A stretch of DNA of 64,000 nucleotides from Clavulina sp. PMI_390 (Eukaryota > Basidiomycota > Agaricomycetes > Cantharellales > Hydnaceae): the NCBI GenBank assembly GCA_015039315.1, contig WIDE01000021.1, positions 334,442-398,441 of the forward strand. Direction: 5' to 3'. Numbering within the stretch: position 1 is the stretch's first letter; every line of letters starts with the position of its first letter. Shown here one piece after another: positions 41,608-51,867 of this stretch. Both the position numbers and the translations under genes were made by a program. The notes beneath the pieces are model-generated. The model did no database searches. It saw only the letters and a program-made list of their open reading frames with translations, and was not told the origin of the DNA.

Positions 41608-43249
41608 TCAATAGAAGTATGTCGCATACTTCGACTGCTTCTGCATAGCCTTAACAAATTCCTTCGCGACAATGCTCTGCTGACGTATGTCAGAAATAAG
41701 ATCCCTTTGTGAACGAATGAGCGGCGGACATACCTCCGTCTTTTGGGAAGGATGTAGTTCGTCATACCACAAGTACCCATCAGGATGATCGGGATCGTAG
41801 TTCCAGCTTGTGGTGCAGTTATCCGCGACTGTGCAGTGGTTCAAGTAGCCGGTGATATTGTATGGCGGCGACAGATACTGCGTAGGGTTGTTCCTAATAT
41901 CCATAATCTAGGGCGCGGCGTCCTTAGCGCTCTGGAAAAAAACCTTCGCGACAAAAACTCACGAGACCGAAGCTATCGAACAATGAAATCTTGGCGTCTT
42001 TCAATGTGGCAGCTACTGCTGGGACTTGGTATTTCCAGATTTGATTGACGCCAAGCGTTAATGTTCGCATCTTCTCGCTGATAGCGGTGAGGTTGCCATC
42101 CAGGTATGTTCCTTTAGTCGGGAAGTAGTGCTATTTATTCAAGATCACCTTGTTAGTCTACCATGGCTCCGGGTCGATGTTAGTTAAGCCTCACATTGAT
42201 CGGGCCAACCTAATATGTAAACACGTCAGCTGCTTGCTCGATCTAGTCTAAACCTCGTACTTACTCCCCCGTTTTCTGGTGTTGCATACAATGGCGTCAA
42301 GTACAGAGGCACCAAATTCTGGAACACGATGTAACGCGCTCCAGCTTCGTACAACTTCACCATTGCATTGACTACACAGTCCGAGACATTCGTCAGTGAT
42401 ACGCCAGGTGCACCCTCGTCCGTTATAAGTGAGCCGCGTCCGAGGTCATCTGTAAAATGAACGATTTGCCAGGGCAGTATTGATGAATTATTGCAGCCAA
42501 AGTCAGGATCGCGATCTTACTTGTTCCGATCCAGATACTGTAGACCGTCGTATCGGGGTCAAGTGCGAGCTTGCTATCTGTGTGCCCATGTGACGAAGAG
42601 TTATATTGCCAGTCAGCAAGGAAGGCTGGAATTTCCTCTTCTTGCACAGAAGGGAAGAAGCCACCGCCAGGGATTTTGGCTCTATGAGGATAATACATTC
42701 AACGAACATGTATCATCATCGAAGCATGTAGGATGCCCTGCATATTAAGAAGACTTACGAGTAGCGACCCGTTAACAAGTTGGAGCATGCGGCACCAGAG
42801 ACAGCGTAGTCGTAGAGCTGCGAGCATGAAACAGCGACATTAGTAAATAGTACGAATTGTGTATGACGTTCGAGACATACATTCATCCCAGTAGCATTCG
42901 CAACGAAGCGACCCCAGATGTACCCTCCGTCTGCGTTGTTGTTGGACTAATCAATTTAGGTTAGTTGAAACTCTTCCAATCGACTTAGAGGAAGTGAGGT
43001 CGTACTGGAGGTAAGAAGGTGTGGGTTGGCGGCATTGACCCATTGTGTGCCTGAAGATAGGCCACTGAGATTATAGAAAAGAACGTTAGCGAGAGTGGGG
43101 ATATTGAGGAAAGTCAACTCACAGCGTCCCTCATCAGTGTAACTATCTCCGAATGAGACAAGGCTCTTGAAAGGGAACCCATTTGACCGGGTAGCTGCTT
43201 GGCATGAGAGCGACAGGAGCGCCAAGTTGAGTGCTAAGAAGACTTTCAT
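41608..43249 (-). CDS. Secreted GDSL/SGNH esterase, CE16-like
   Basis: Ten-exon model: 43249-43123, 43064-43006, 42946-42881, 42817-42759, 42681-42521, 42449-42265, 42209-42195 (15 nt), 42130-41963, 41907-41734 and 41679-41608, giving 361 residues. A signal peptide (MKVFLALNLALLSLSCQA) is followed by FKSLVSFGDSYTDEGR, the block with the nucleophile Ser. GTNDLGRG supplies the oxyanion Asn, and LWYDELHPSQ the Asp-x-x-His pair. This matches carbohydrate esterase family 16 acetylesterases, which deacetylate hemicellulose oligosaccharides. Several N-glycosylation sequons are present. It is adjacent to DGAT2 and close to the GH7 gene, without evidence of co-regulation. Confidence 0.85.
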
Positions 43250-43600
43250 AGTTCAGAAGCGCGGGTATGAAGCCCAGGTCCAAAGAAGTCGAGCGGGGGA
43301 TCGGACAAGAGTAATGGGGAAAATTTCGACAGGCTTATATCCCCACAAAGCACCTGCGAAGGAATAGGTCGATCACATCCCACCCACATGATTGCGGGTT
43401 AAGTGGGGAAAACTCGGGGAGAAACTCAATGAGGCGCTAAACGGTACGACGGGTCTGGTGAGTTCGAGGCGGGACGTCGCCGGACCGGGATATTATAGCG
43501 CAGATGAAGGTGAATTCTAAATCAGTAGCAATGACAACAACAGTCCCAGGGAGATACATTAAGATCGATTGAAACAAAGCCTCAAGTAATGGTGATGCGG
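43250..43600. other. Intergenic, CE16 promoter and DGAT2 3' flank
   Basis: About 350 bp. No additional gene seen. Confidence 0.4.
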
Positions 43601-45639
43601 TCAAGCAACAAGCATGAGTTCTCTGGAATGGAAGAGTAAATCAGTGACGTGACCAGAAATATTTCACACGCGTGTGGGAGAGCTTAAGTAGGCAGTGTTA
43701 CGCACCTCACACGCTCTTTTGCATACACATCCTTATAGGTATTCCACACACTGTTGTAAAAGAAGAATTGAAGGGTCAGCTCTCACGAATATCGGCAGGA
43801 AGCGCTTCACCACGGACTGCATGAGCTCGTCAATGTATTGTTTCTGGTACATTTCCACCTCTTCTTTTGTCGGATCCGGGTTTTGTTTGACCTGTATCGG
43901 TCGCCCAACTATGATTGTCGCGCCAAAGACCAATTTCGGTCAGATAACCACGCTTAGGACACTATTAACCACAGGGATCAATACTCACTAACTGAAACAA
44001 TGGGATGCCGGAATGGCATCAGGCCAAAGTTATCTGGAATGCGCGCCAAGTGCCCATCAACTAAGTGAATTCAGAGCCAACCGCATGTGAGAGAAGACTT
44101 ACAGGTGAAGAGGCCTCGCCCATGGAAGAGTGGCAAGGTAAAGCCGAAAAGTGCTTGGAATTTGGCTTGGACTGCATGCACAGTTGTTCCTTTCTCATTT
44201 TTCACTTTGAGTTGTGTCAGATGAGTCATATCGACAAAGACATTGTGTGCCCCTTACATTGATCATATACCTATGTAGAAAGTTGTCGAAAGTTAGAATT
44301 GAGGACTAACCATTAGGGGAGGGAGATGACGCACATCGTTTTCCCCAAATGCAAAGACGGGTACGAGATCAGCCCTGGGATATGGTCACCTGATTAGATC
44401 TACACAAACATCCCAAAAACGCAAGTCGTACCCATGCACAATAGCAAGCTTGATGAATCCCAGTCGCTTCTTGAGGGTAAGGTCTAATATGAGGATACTT
44501 AGATGGGGTAGAGGCCATAATCAGCAACGACCATACCCGCAGTGCCGGGGTGAGCACTCAGTGACTCTGTTGCGCCTCCAACCACGATGGTGATGCTGGA
44601 TCCCGGGCCTATAGTATATGCCATGTTATGACACAAGATCACCATCTTGCACTGCGAGACAAAGTGCTCACCACGACGAAGGATATTCGAGCATGACTTC
44701 TTGCTAACAGAGCAGACACCTAGAAAGAGAAGGATGTCGCGATAGATGGGGATATGGAAATTGTTGGTGAGGGTGAGTAGGTGCGGCTTGATACCAGGGA
44801 AGGCCTTCGAGAAGCCAGTGCCTAGAACATGTGCAAACTCAAAGTCAGCAATGAGCCACACCATCGATGAGAACCCGCAGCCTAGCTCAACTGACCCTCG
44901 GTGGCAAAAGTCGCAAATGCTCCCCTATATTAGATTATTAGAATTAGCATAAATTTCCCTATGCCTTGGACCGAGGTCTCGTACATGCCAATGATACCTG
45001 CGGCGCGAGAGAAACTCAATCAGACGCAGGCTAGTGAGTGGCTTTTGACAAGTGACAAGCGCACCATGGGGATGATAACCAAAGACATAAGGACGATCGG
45101 GTGGAAGATCTTGTGTCTATTCATCAAAGACAGGATGGTCAAGAAAATCTTCAGCTTAGGGTATGACGGAGCGTAGATGAAACGTACCTTTACTAGCTTT
45201 TGCGGATAGTAACCTGCAAAGTATCTCCATAGAGGGAGATCCCGGAACTTTTGGGATGGGCGGCCTCCCGTTCTTGGGCTCGTATCAAACCCAAATGCCC
45301 AGATGCAGTACATAATGATGAGAGGCCAAAGTGCGGGTATTGAGCTGAAAGGTTCCACGAGCAGTCAGTAAAAGCAGCTTTATTAGTGAACAGATGAGGC
45401 TCGGTCGCTGAAACGCACCATAGGAAAAAGAATAGTGATGTACAGACTGGTATTAGCAGTGCCCACATAAGGACGGCCGCAGTCTGGAGTCGCCGGGTCA
45501 GTGGAACATGCATGAAGTCCACAGGTCTGATAACTGCTATGTGAGCGAGGTTGCTTGAGAGTTTTTAGGCCCACCCTTACTCTAGCTCCCATTTTCGTCG
45601 TGCTCGCGCAAAGTGCTCACTCGTCGTTAGGTCTGCCAT
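43601..45639 (-). CDS. dga1: Diacylglycerol O-acyltransferase type 2
   Basis: Sixteen-exon model from the ATG at 45639 (MADLTTSEHFARARRKWELE) to 43601, giving 349 residues. It catalyses the last step of triacylglycerol synthesis at the ER and lipid droplet. The N-terminal hydrophobic hairpin is LMWALLIPVCTSLFFFLC plus ALWPLIIMYCIWAFGFD. The catalytic YVFGYHPHG block has its Gly codon split by an intron. Later family blocks are FPGIKPHLLTL, VVGGATESL, LVPVFAFGEND and FHGRGLFTYNFGLMP. The C-terminal exons give YIDELMHVWNTYKDVYAKER. Two exons are only 13 nt (44997-44985 and 44270-44258). The exon sum is exactly 1050 nt. The symbol follows the yeast ortholog. Confidence 0.9.
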
Positions 45640-46804
45640 CGTCGATGACGAGAGGGAACTCGGGTACCAACACGAACATTGTTCAGCTTCTCGCTCCCGC
45701 GCCCACCCGTCATCCGAGGACCAGATACAGTCGACTTTCTTTGATACCCATTTACCAACGGAAGCTGGCGTCCTGAATATGGCTGAGAAATGCCCTCAGC
45801 CTATTCATGTGGTCAACCTGGCACAAGTCGACCTTGTCACTCCGGCCCAGCATCAACAGCGGTGTGCAATCCGACATTGGTTGAGTTTCATGAAATATTT
45901 CGAGGAAAGTCCATAAAGCTTCTAACATCATGGGATCAAATCCCCTTCTTATCATTCGTTCGGCCATATTTTCTTGTTGCCTAGCGTAATAGGCCGTGAT
46001 CTATCTTTGTTGCAACAACTTACTCTCGTGCCTGCATCCAAACACCTCGGGTGATCCTTCAGATTCAGCACTCAACCCAAAATTATACTACAACTACCAC
46101 CCTATGATCCCATATTCCTAACTTCCTTCCATCACTATTCTAATAGTAGCTCGCCCAGATACCGACAATAACTGCGTCTGTGCTGCGAAAGGATGCCTTA
46201 GATGGCTGTGTATATGCGCTCGTCCCACTTTCAACTTCGGTTGATCCCTTTGATTCTTCGGAATGCATGAGAAGCTTAGCACATGACAACCCGCTACCCG
46301 ATCCGACTTACGTACCTGGACTGAACCAAATGAATCATTATCTTACATGTTATTCTTGGCACAGTCCCAACATATTTTATGTCGCAGAATATCTCGCTTG
46401 TGGGCCGATGCGCTGGTACCAATTGATCGACGGTGCTATGTCGGTAGAGTTTCTAATGCCTTTTTATTAGCCCCCCTGCGACTGCCTTTTTGTACGCTTG
46501 CCTGATCATCACGTCTGTGTCAGCGGCGAAGTCTCAAGGTCAGCACTACTGATTAGCTCTATCGATTTCTCTCCCACACCCATTCGCCATAGGCTCTTAA
46601 TTCAGTCATCCCCTTGCGGTCTTTGCTCTTCACCCTCATCGCCGATTTTCTCATTCTATGCCAAGGAACGCAACATCTTGTCGGTGCATCCCCGGATTCT
46701 CCAATGTAATTTCCCCGAAGCAGGTGTATATATCTACGATCCCCTCTCGCCTGGTTACCTGCGGACACTCTCGCAGAGCGGACGCTTAGTGGTGTCCTTT
46801 CGAG
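45640..46804. other. Intergenic, no gene recognised
   Basis: About 1.2 kb between the divergent DGAT2 and GH7 genes, so it likely holds both promoters. Frames such as 45752-45967 (minus) and 46180-46470 (plus) have no family motif. Confidence 0.4.
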
Positions 46805-48475
46805 ATGAACGTTTTACCCCTCTACGCCGCCCTACTCCCTCTTCTATTTGGTTCAGTGACCGCCCAAAGCGCTGGGTCATACGTGGCAGAGACCCACCCG
46901 AGTCTGACGTGGTCGACATGCCAAGCCGGAGAGGCGACCTGCTCCACAACTGCTGGGACTGTCACCCTTGATGCTAACTGGAGATGGATCCACAGTACAA
47001 CGTGAGCAATTTTATTGCCTACAGAAACAACGACAAGATCGTTGACATTTAAATCGGATAGTTCGACTACGAATTGCTTTACCGGAAATACATGGTAATT
47101 CTCCAAGCAGCTCTCACCTCAATGAAGCCCCATATTCATGACTTGGGAGACATTAGGAACGCTGTTCTCTGCTACGATCCGACCACTTGTGCTGCTAATT
47201 GCGCCCTTGATGGTGCAAACTACGCTAGCGACTATAATATCATCACCAGTGGGTCGAATATACGCCTGTCGTATATCACCTCAAATTACGGCCATGGGAG
47301 CCGTGTCTTCCTGCTCCAGGACTCTGCGACTTATCAAGTGTTCAAACCCCTCAACCAGGAGATTGCATTCACTGTGGATTTGAGTAATGTACCCTGCGCT
47401 GCTAGTGCAAGTGTCAGGCTCCTGGGCATGGATAGCGATGGAGGAGTCTCGAGATTCCCCGCAAACTCCGCTGGAGCCAAGGTACATAGTCCGGTGCCAG
47501 GACTAACAAATGACTGAGCCGAAACTTCCTTTCCAGTTCGGGACAGGCTATTGTGATGCGACGTGCACTAAAAGCATGAAGTTTGTTAATGGCAAGGCAT
47601 GTCAATCCTCATCGTTCCCAACAGAAGGCTGTTTATTGACGCTTTGCCGAAGGCAAATGTGATTGGATGGACCCCATCGAACTACGACACCACTGCAGGG
47701 AGTGGGTCTTCCGGTTCTTGCTGTGCTGAGGTTGACTTGCTGGAAGGCAATAGCATGTCCTCCGTCTTCACTGGTCTTCCATGCGGCGGCATCTCCGCGG
47801 CTACAACGTGCACCGGATCGACCTGTGGTAATTCGACCTCTGCTGGGTACTGTGATCCACAAGGCTGTGACTTCAACTCGTATCGTATGGGGAACACTTC
47901 ATTCTGGGGATCAGGCGCGACCCACGCAATCGACACGACGCTTCCCCTGACGATCTTAACGCAGTTTATCACGAGTAATGGAACTGCGGCTGGGGATCTG
48001 ACAGCGATCAAACGTGTCTACGTGCAAAATGGGAAGGTGATCCCGAACAGCGCTATCAATGTGTGTACCAGTCTTAATATTGAAACAGTATCTCAAGCTA
48101 ACTAATATCCATATTTATGTGTCAAAGGTGGCAGGAATTGACCCCCTCAACTACCTTACTGATGCCGTCTGTACCGAAGAGAAGACCGCATTCGGTGACC
48201 CTAACCTCTTTGCCAGTCAAGGCGGGCTCAAACAGCTCGGTAATAGCCTACGTCAGGGTATGGTACTATCATTGTCGATCTGGGAGGATGCGAGCTCCGG
48301 GCTATTGTGGTTGGATAGCAACTATCCTGCAACTGGATCGGCCACCACCCCTGGGGTTGCGAGAGGAGCATGCCCCACGAGCTCTGGGTCCATTCCAGAG
48401 CAACCAACACCATCAGTGGTTTTCTCAAACATTAAGTTCGGCCCGATTGGGTCTACGTACGGTTATGTGGGATAA
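46805..48475 (+). CDS. GH7 cellulase (cellobiohydrolase or endoglucanase)
   Basis: Six-exon model: 46805-47001, 47062-47094, 47157-47481, 47537-47596, 47653-48060 and 48134-48475, giving 454 residues. It has a signal peptide ([18 protein letters not shown]) and family blocks [19 protein letters not shown] ([12 protein letters not shown]), [24 protein letters not shown] and [14 protein letters not shown]. The catalytic loop reads [14 protein letters not shown], so the nucleophile Glu, the Asp and the acid/base Glu are kept, but the near-invariant Trp-Glu-Ala is Leu-Glu-Gly. No CBM1 follows. Intron 4 is a GC-AG intron (GCATGT). An alternative acceptor at 48127 adds two residues. It is secreted and hydrolyses cellulose beta-1,4 links; the loop change may alter its properties. 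Confidence 0.9.
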
Positions 48476-48632
48476 AATAGTGTTTCTATTTTGGGTTGTA
48501 CTACTTGTAGGCAAAAACAATTTGATTAGTCTTCAGGGTGACACCGCGTGACCATTGTCGCGCTCCACCCTTGCCTTGCCTTGGAGAACCCCGTTATCGA
48601 CCCTAAATCTTACAATTCTTTACGGGGCACAC

Positions 48633-49788
48633 ATGATCACGAGGCTTCTAAGCAAATCTGCTCCTCCAGCTGCCCGCTCTTGGTCTGCCCGGAGTTTGAC
48701 AACAACCTCTCAACATGGTACTATTCCCAGGCCTCACTCCCTTGGTAGACGATATATCTGAAACCTTTCAACGCCCGAATTTATCGCTCCATGATATGAG
48801 CAGAGTCTTATGCTGAAGCGATGGCTTTAATCAAAGCTAAAGGCTATCGTAAGACATCCGCTTCTTTTGAACCAAGGCAGATACCAAGTCCTTTGTTTAA
48901 GGCTTTTCTTTTAGACGTAGGCTCTGTGTGGGAACAGCCGGTTGCATGGGGCGAGAGCGATTCGTTCAGGTTCGTATGCTCCACGTTTCAATGTTGTGAT
49001 GTGCCGGTTGATTGAAACCCAACTCAACACGTGAACCGGTCGGACACCGGCATCTCATTCTGCACAGACATATCAACAACGTGCATTATGGTGAGGCTCT
49101 CGTATGCTAAAACACTTCGATGCCACTGAGCCTATATCATATTCGGTGGTCCTTTGTGATATGATGCCATCTACTTTCCAGCTCGATACGCCGAAAGCGT
49201 AATGCCTTTTAAGCCATTGATTGCCTTTGTCACTTTCTGACTCTCATTTGCTTTCAGGGGAGAATTCGCTTCATGGAACAAATGGCTCTTGATACTAAGG
49301 GTCCTCAAGGAGTGAAGGATCTTTTGGCAGGCCAGGGGATAGGGCTGATCCTCAAGAAGCTCACAATCAACTATCGAGTGCGTACTATTTCCATTCAAGC
49401 ATTCTCCCACATTCACATGGTGCTAAACTAATGTTCTTGCTGAACAGCGGCCAGTTGTGTACCCAGATACGGTGCGCCACTGTCGATTTTCTCCCTCTAT
49501 CACCCTCATGTTCTTTTTCCTCCTGGCATCGCTCTAACATTCTGCGCTCTCCACCCCCACTCACGTTGATGGTGCATTCAACAGCTCCTCATCGCTCAGA
49601 AACCACATACTCTCGAACCAACCGCGTTTAGCCACACCACACTTTTCTATAGCCTTGCACATAACAAGCCAGTCGCCACCGCCGAGTCTGTCTGCGTATG
49701 GTACGATTATGAGAGGTTCTGTAAGACAGAGGGTCCAACGGAGATGGTTGAATGGCTACAGCGATGCATGGATAAAACAGATTCATAG
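48633..49788 (+). CDS. Mitochondrial hotdog-fold acyl-CoA thioesterase-like protein
   Basis: Eight-exon model: 48633-48744, 48804-48848, 48915-48969, 49068-49090, 49182-49198, 49258-49377, 49448-49471 and 49585-49788, giving 199 residues. The longest exon is only 204 nt. The N-terminus (MITRLLSKSAPPAARSWSAR) is Arg/Ser-rich like a mitochondrial presequence. The core WGESDSFRHINNVHYARYAE matches the YbgC/4-hydroxybenzoyl-CoA thioesterase helix, followed by SGRIRFMEQMA. Later strands are KLTINYRRPVVYPDTLLIAQ and AESVCVWYDYERFCKTEGP. Predicted to hydrolyse an acyl-CoA thioester. The usual catalytic Asp before the His is present as the D of SDSF. Confidence 0.8.
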
Positions 49789-50274
49789 GCTCATTAGGCT
49801 CGCTATAATCCACTCAGTCGATACCTTCGATGTGATACGCCTAGTTAGCACGATAATATCGAAATTGTGAAACTGCATAGGGGGTTCTATTGCATTGCAT
49901 ATCAATCCAATATAGTGCAGGGGTAGATTATTACTTGTAAGGAGGGAACGAAATTAAGCAAAGTAGCGAATAGGGTGGTAGAGTATAGGGTGAATGATAG
50001 GTGTGGGAATCGAGGGGATGATGACGTGTAAAGGGATAGAATACAGGGATTACAGGAATAGAATAAGTTAGTATTGGCGGTGTCGAGCCATTAGGGGGTG
50101 GTAGTCCTGTGGCGAGGAGGGGGCTAGGGAGATAACGGTGTAGGAGCGGGGTAGACCGCGTAATCTATAGGACGAATCGAGGACAATATGAAACCCAAAT
50201 GAGGACGAGGTGAATAGGGTGGCATTGGTAGATGGATTCGAGCGAGCTCAGCAAGCAAGTGGGACGTGGGGTGT
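49789..50274. other. Intergenic between convergent genes
   Basis: About 490 bp of 3' flank of the thioesterase and mitochondrial carrier genes. No gene seen. Confidence 0.4.
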
Positions 50275-51701
50275 TCACAAGCTTTCCCATCGCATGATCC
50301 CTTCATAGATGGTGAACATCACGGCCGCGTTGGGTACGACACGCAGCAAATGCGCTGATAAGCCACCATAGAGAGCACGAACACCCTCCTCCGCAATAAC
50401 GATACGAAGGGTCTGTACAAGACCAGTATACTTGACTTTCCCGGTTTCAGGAGAGATCGGCTGTCGCAATCTTGTTCGAAGAACCTAATTTCGGAGGTAG
50501 ATATGCAGAGTTTCGGATGAGAATCGATACTAGGCAACGAGGGAAAAAGTAGTCAGTCAAGGCATACCTCGTGGGGGTAGGTGATTAGGCTGGCAACAGT
50601 CTTAGCCGTCCCTGCACTTCCCAGCATCCCTAACCACTGCTGGAATAGCCCGGTCTTGGCACCATCCACGGTTTGACTCTTGCCGTCGCCACCTGTCATC
50701 TTCTTCAGCCTCTCATACAGCACCCATTGAATGACACCTTCTGTGACTCCGAGATAGGATGCTGTTAGCCCACTATATAGCCCTCTTACGCCTTCTGTGC
50801 GGATAATATGCCGGACGCAGTCATACGAGGAGGTGAAACGAAGGGGAGGGGGTCTTTTAAGGGTCGTCGGCGGTAATGATGATGCAAGTGCTGCTGTAGG
50901 GGAGAGGGGTGATGTGGGGAAGAATGAAGGCACTGGAGGCTTGGACGACGATGCCAGTTGGAGGCGCGTTTTGACGACCCAGATAGGATTAGTTGCTGTC
51001 GAGGTGGCAATCCCTGTGAAGATTGATAGTAGTTGTTAGTTTATCAGGACAAAAGATGAGTCTCAGTGAAGGTTGAAGGATGTACCTGCACAGGCAGCTG
51101 CAGATAGATGGACCAAAGAGTTCTCTTCGCCGTTGTTGAAGTTAGTCGCAATAATCTGTTTCCCGTTACCGTAGACGAAGAAGTTGATCGATCGTGCTGG
51201 TACGGCTCCAGCCAAGGTTGGACCCAATCCCTTGAACAGTGCCGTAACTCCCTCGAACTTGTAAATGTCTCTGCACATATAGGATGTGGGATTAGATGCA
51301 CCGAGGATGCATGCAAGAGATAACAACGTAGAACTCACCGAAGGATGTGCCCTGTTTCGACAAAGTTCCATAAAACACCTCCAATTCCACCTGGCCGAGG
51401 TGCCGGGATGGACACGGAAGGCCCAGCGCCGGCCAGCGTCAGGGTCGGCGCGACGACTTGTTTCTGCTTAAACATGTCGGATTGTAGTCGTGTTTTCACC
51501 ACGTCTAAAGGTGATGTTAATGTCGCGCCTGCCATTCCTGCCACACTGGAGAGATGGAAAATCTTGTCAATGCATATGACGAAAAATTTTGGACGGAAAA
51601 GTAACTTACGCTCCGGCGACAAAGTGCTTCCAGGAGTTGGATGGGACCCACTTGGGCGCAGCTGCAGTAGCGCTTGTTTCTGCTGGCAGGCTCGTCGACA
51701 T
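50275..51701 (-). CDS. Mitochondrial carrier, Rim2/SLC25A33-36-like pyrimidine nucleotide transporter
   Basis: Five-exon model: 51701-51610, 51545-51339, 51270-51086, 51013-50568 and 50484-50275, giving 379 residues. It has three mitochondrial carrier repeats. Their signature motifs are SPLDVVKTRLQ (repeat 1), NPIWVVKTRLQ (repeat 2) and YPHEVLRTRLRQ (repeat 3). Each is followed by a helix pair and an EG-type loop (FEGVTALFKGLG, TEGVRGLYSGL, EEGVRALYGGL). The substitution of Ile-Trp for the usual residues in repeat 2, and a long insertion there (PPVPSFFPTSPLSP), are typical of Rim2-type pyrimidine nucleotide carriers of the inner membrane. It is divergent from the 51868 gene. Confidence 0.87.
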
Positions 51702-51867
51702 TTTTGCGTTCGTTTCTGTCGTGTCCTCTCCAAGTTAGGCAATTGTATGTGTCGGCCACTCGGCGCTTAGAGCGTTGGTAGCTGTTTGGGTCGTCAACAG
51801 GTGACCACAGCCCATCCCTTCTCCCTCTCCGCGTCGTTTCCCGCCACGATCGAGAGCCCCGGAGGTG

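Noticed and set aside
43733..43933. DGAT2 C-terminus read through to CVEYL and a stop
   Set aside because: Removing 43817-43751 as an intron restores the conserved VWNTYKDVYAKERVR ending, so the read-through frame is intronic.
45752..45967. 71-residue minus-strand frame with hydrophobic periodicity
   Set aside because: Considered as a decayed transcription factor or F-box-like piece, but no motif aligns.
46180..46470. Frames in the DGAT2-GH7 intergenic region
   Set aside because: No motif and no convincing splice partners.
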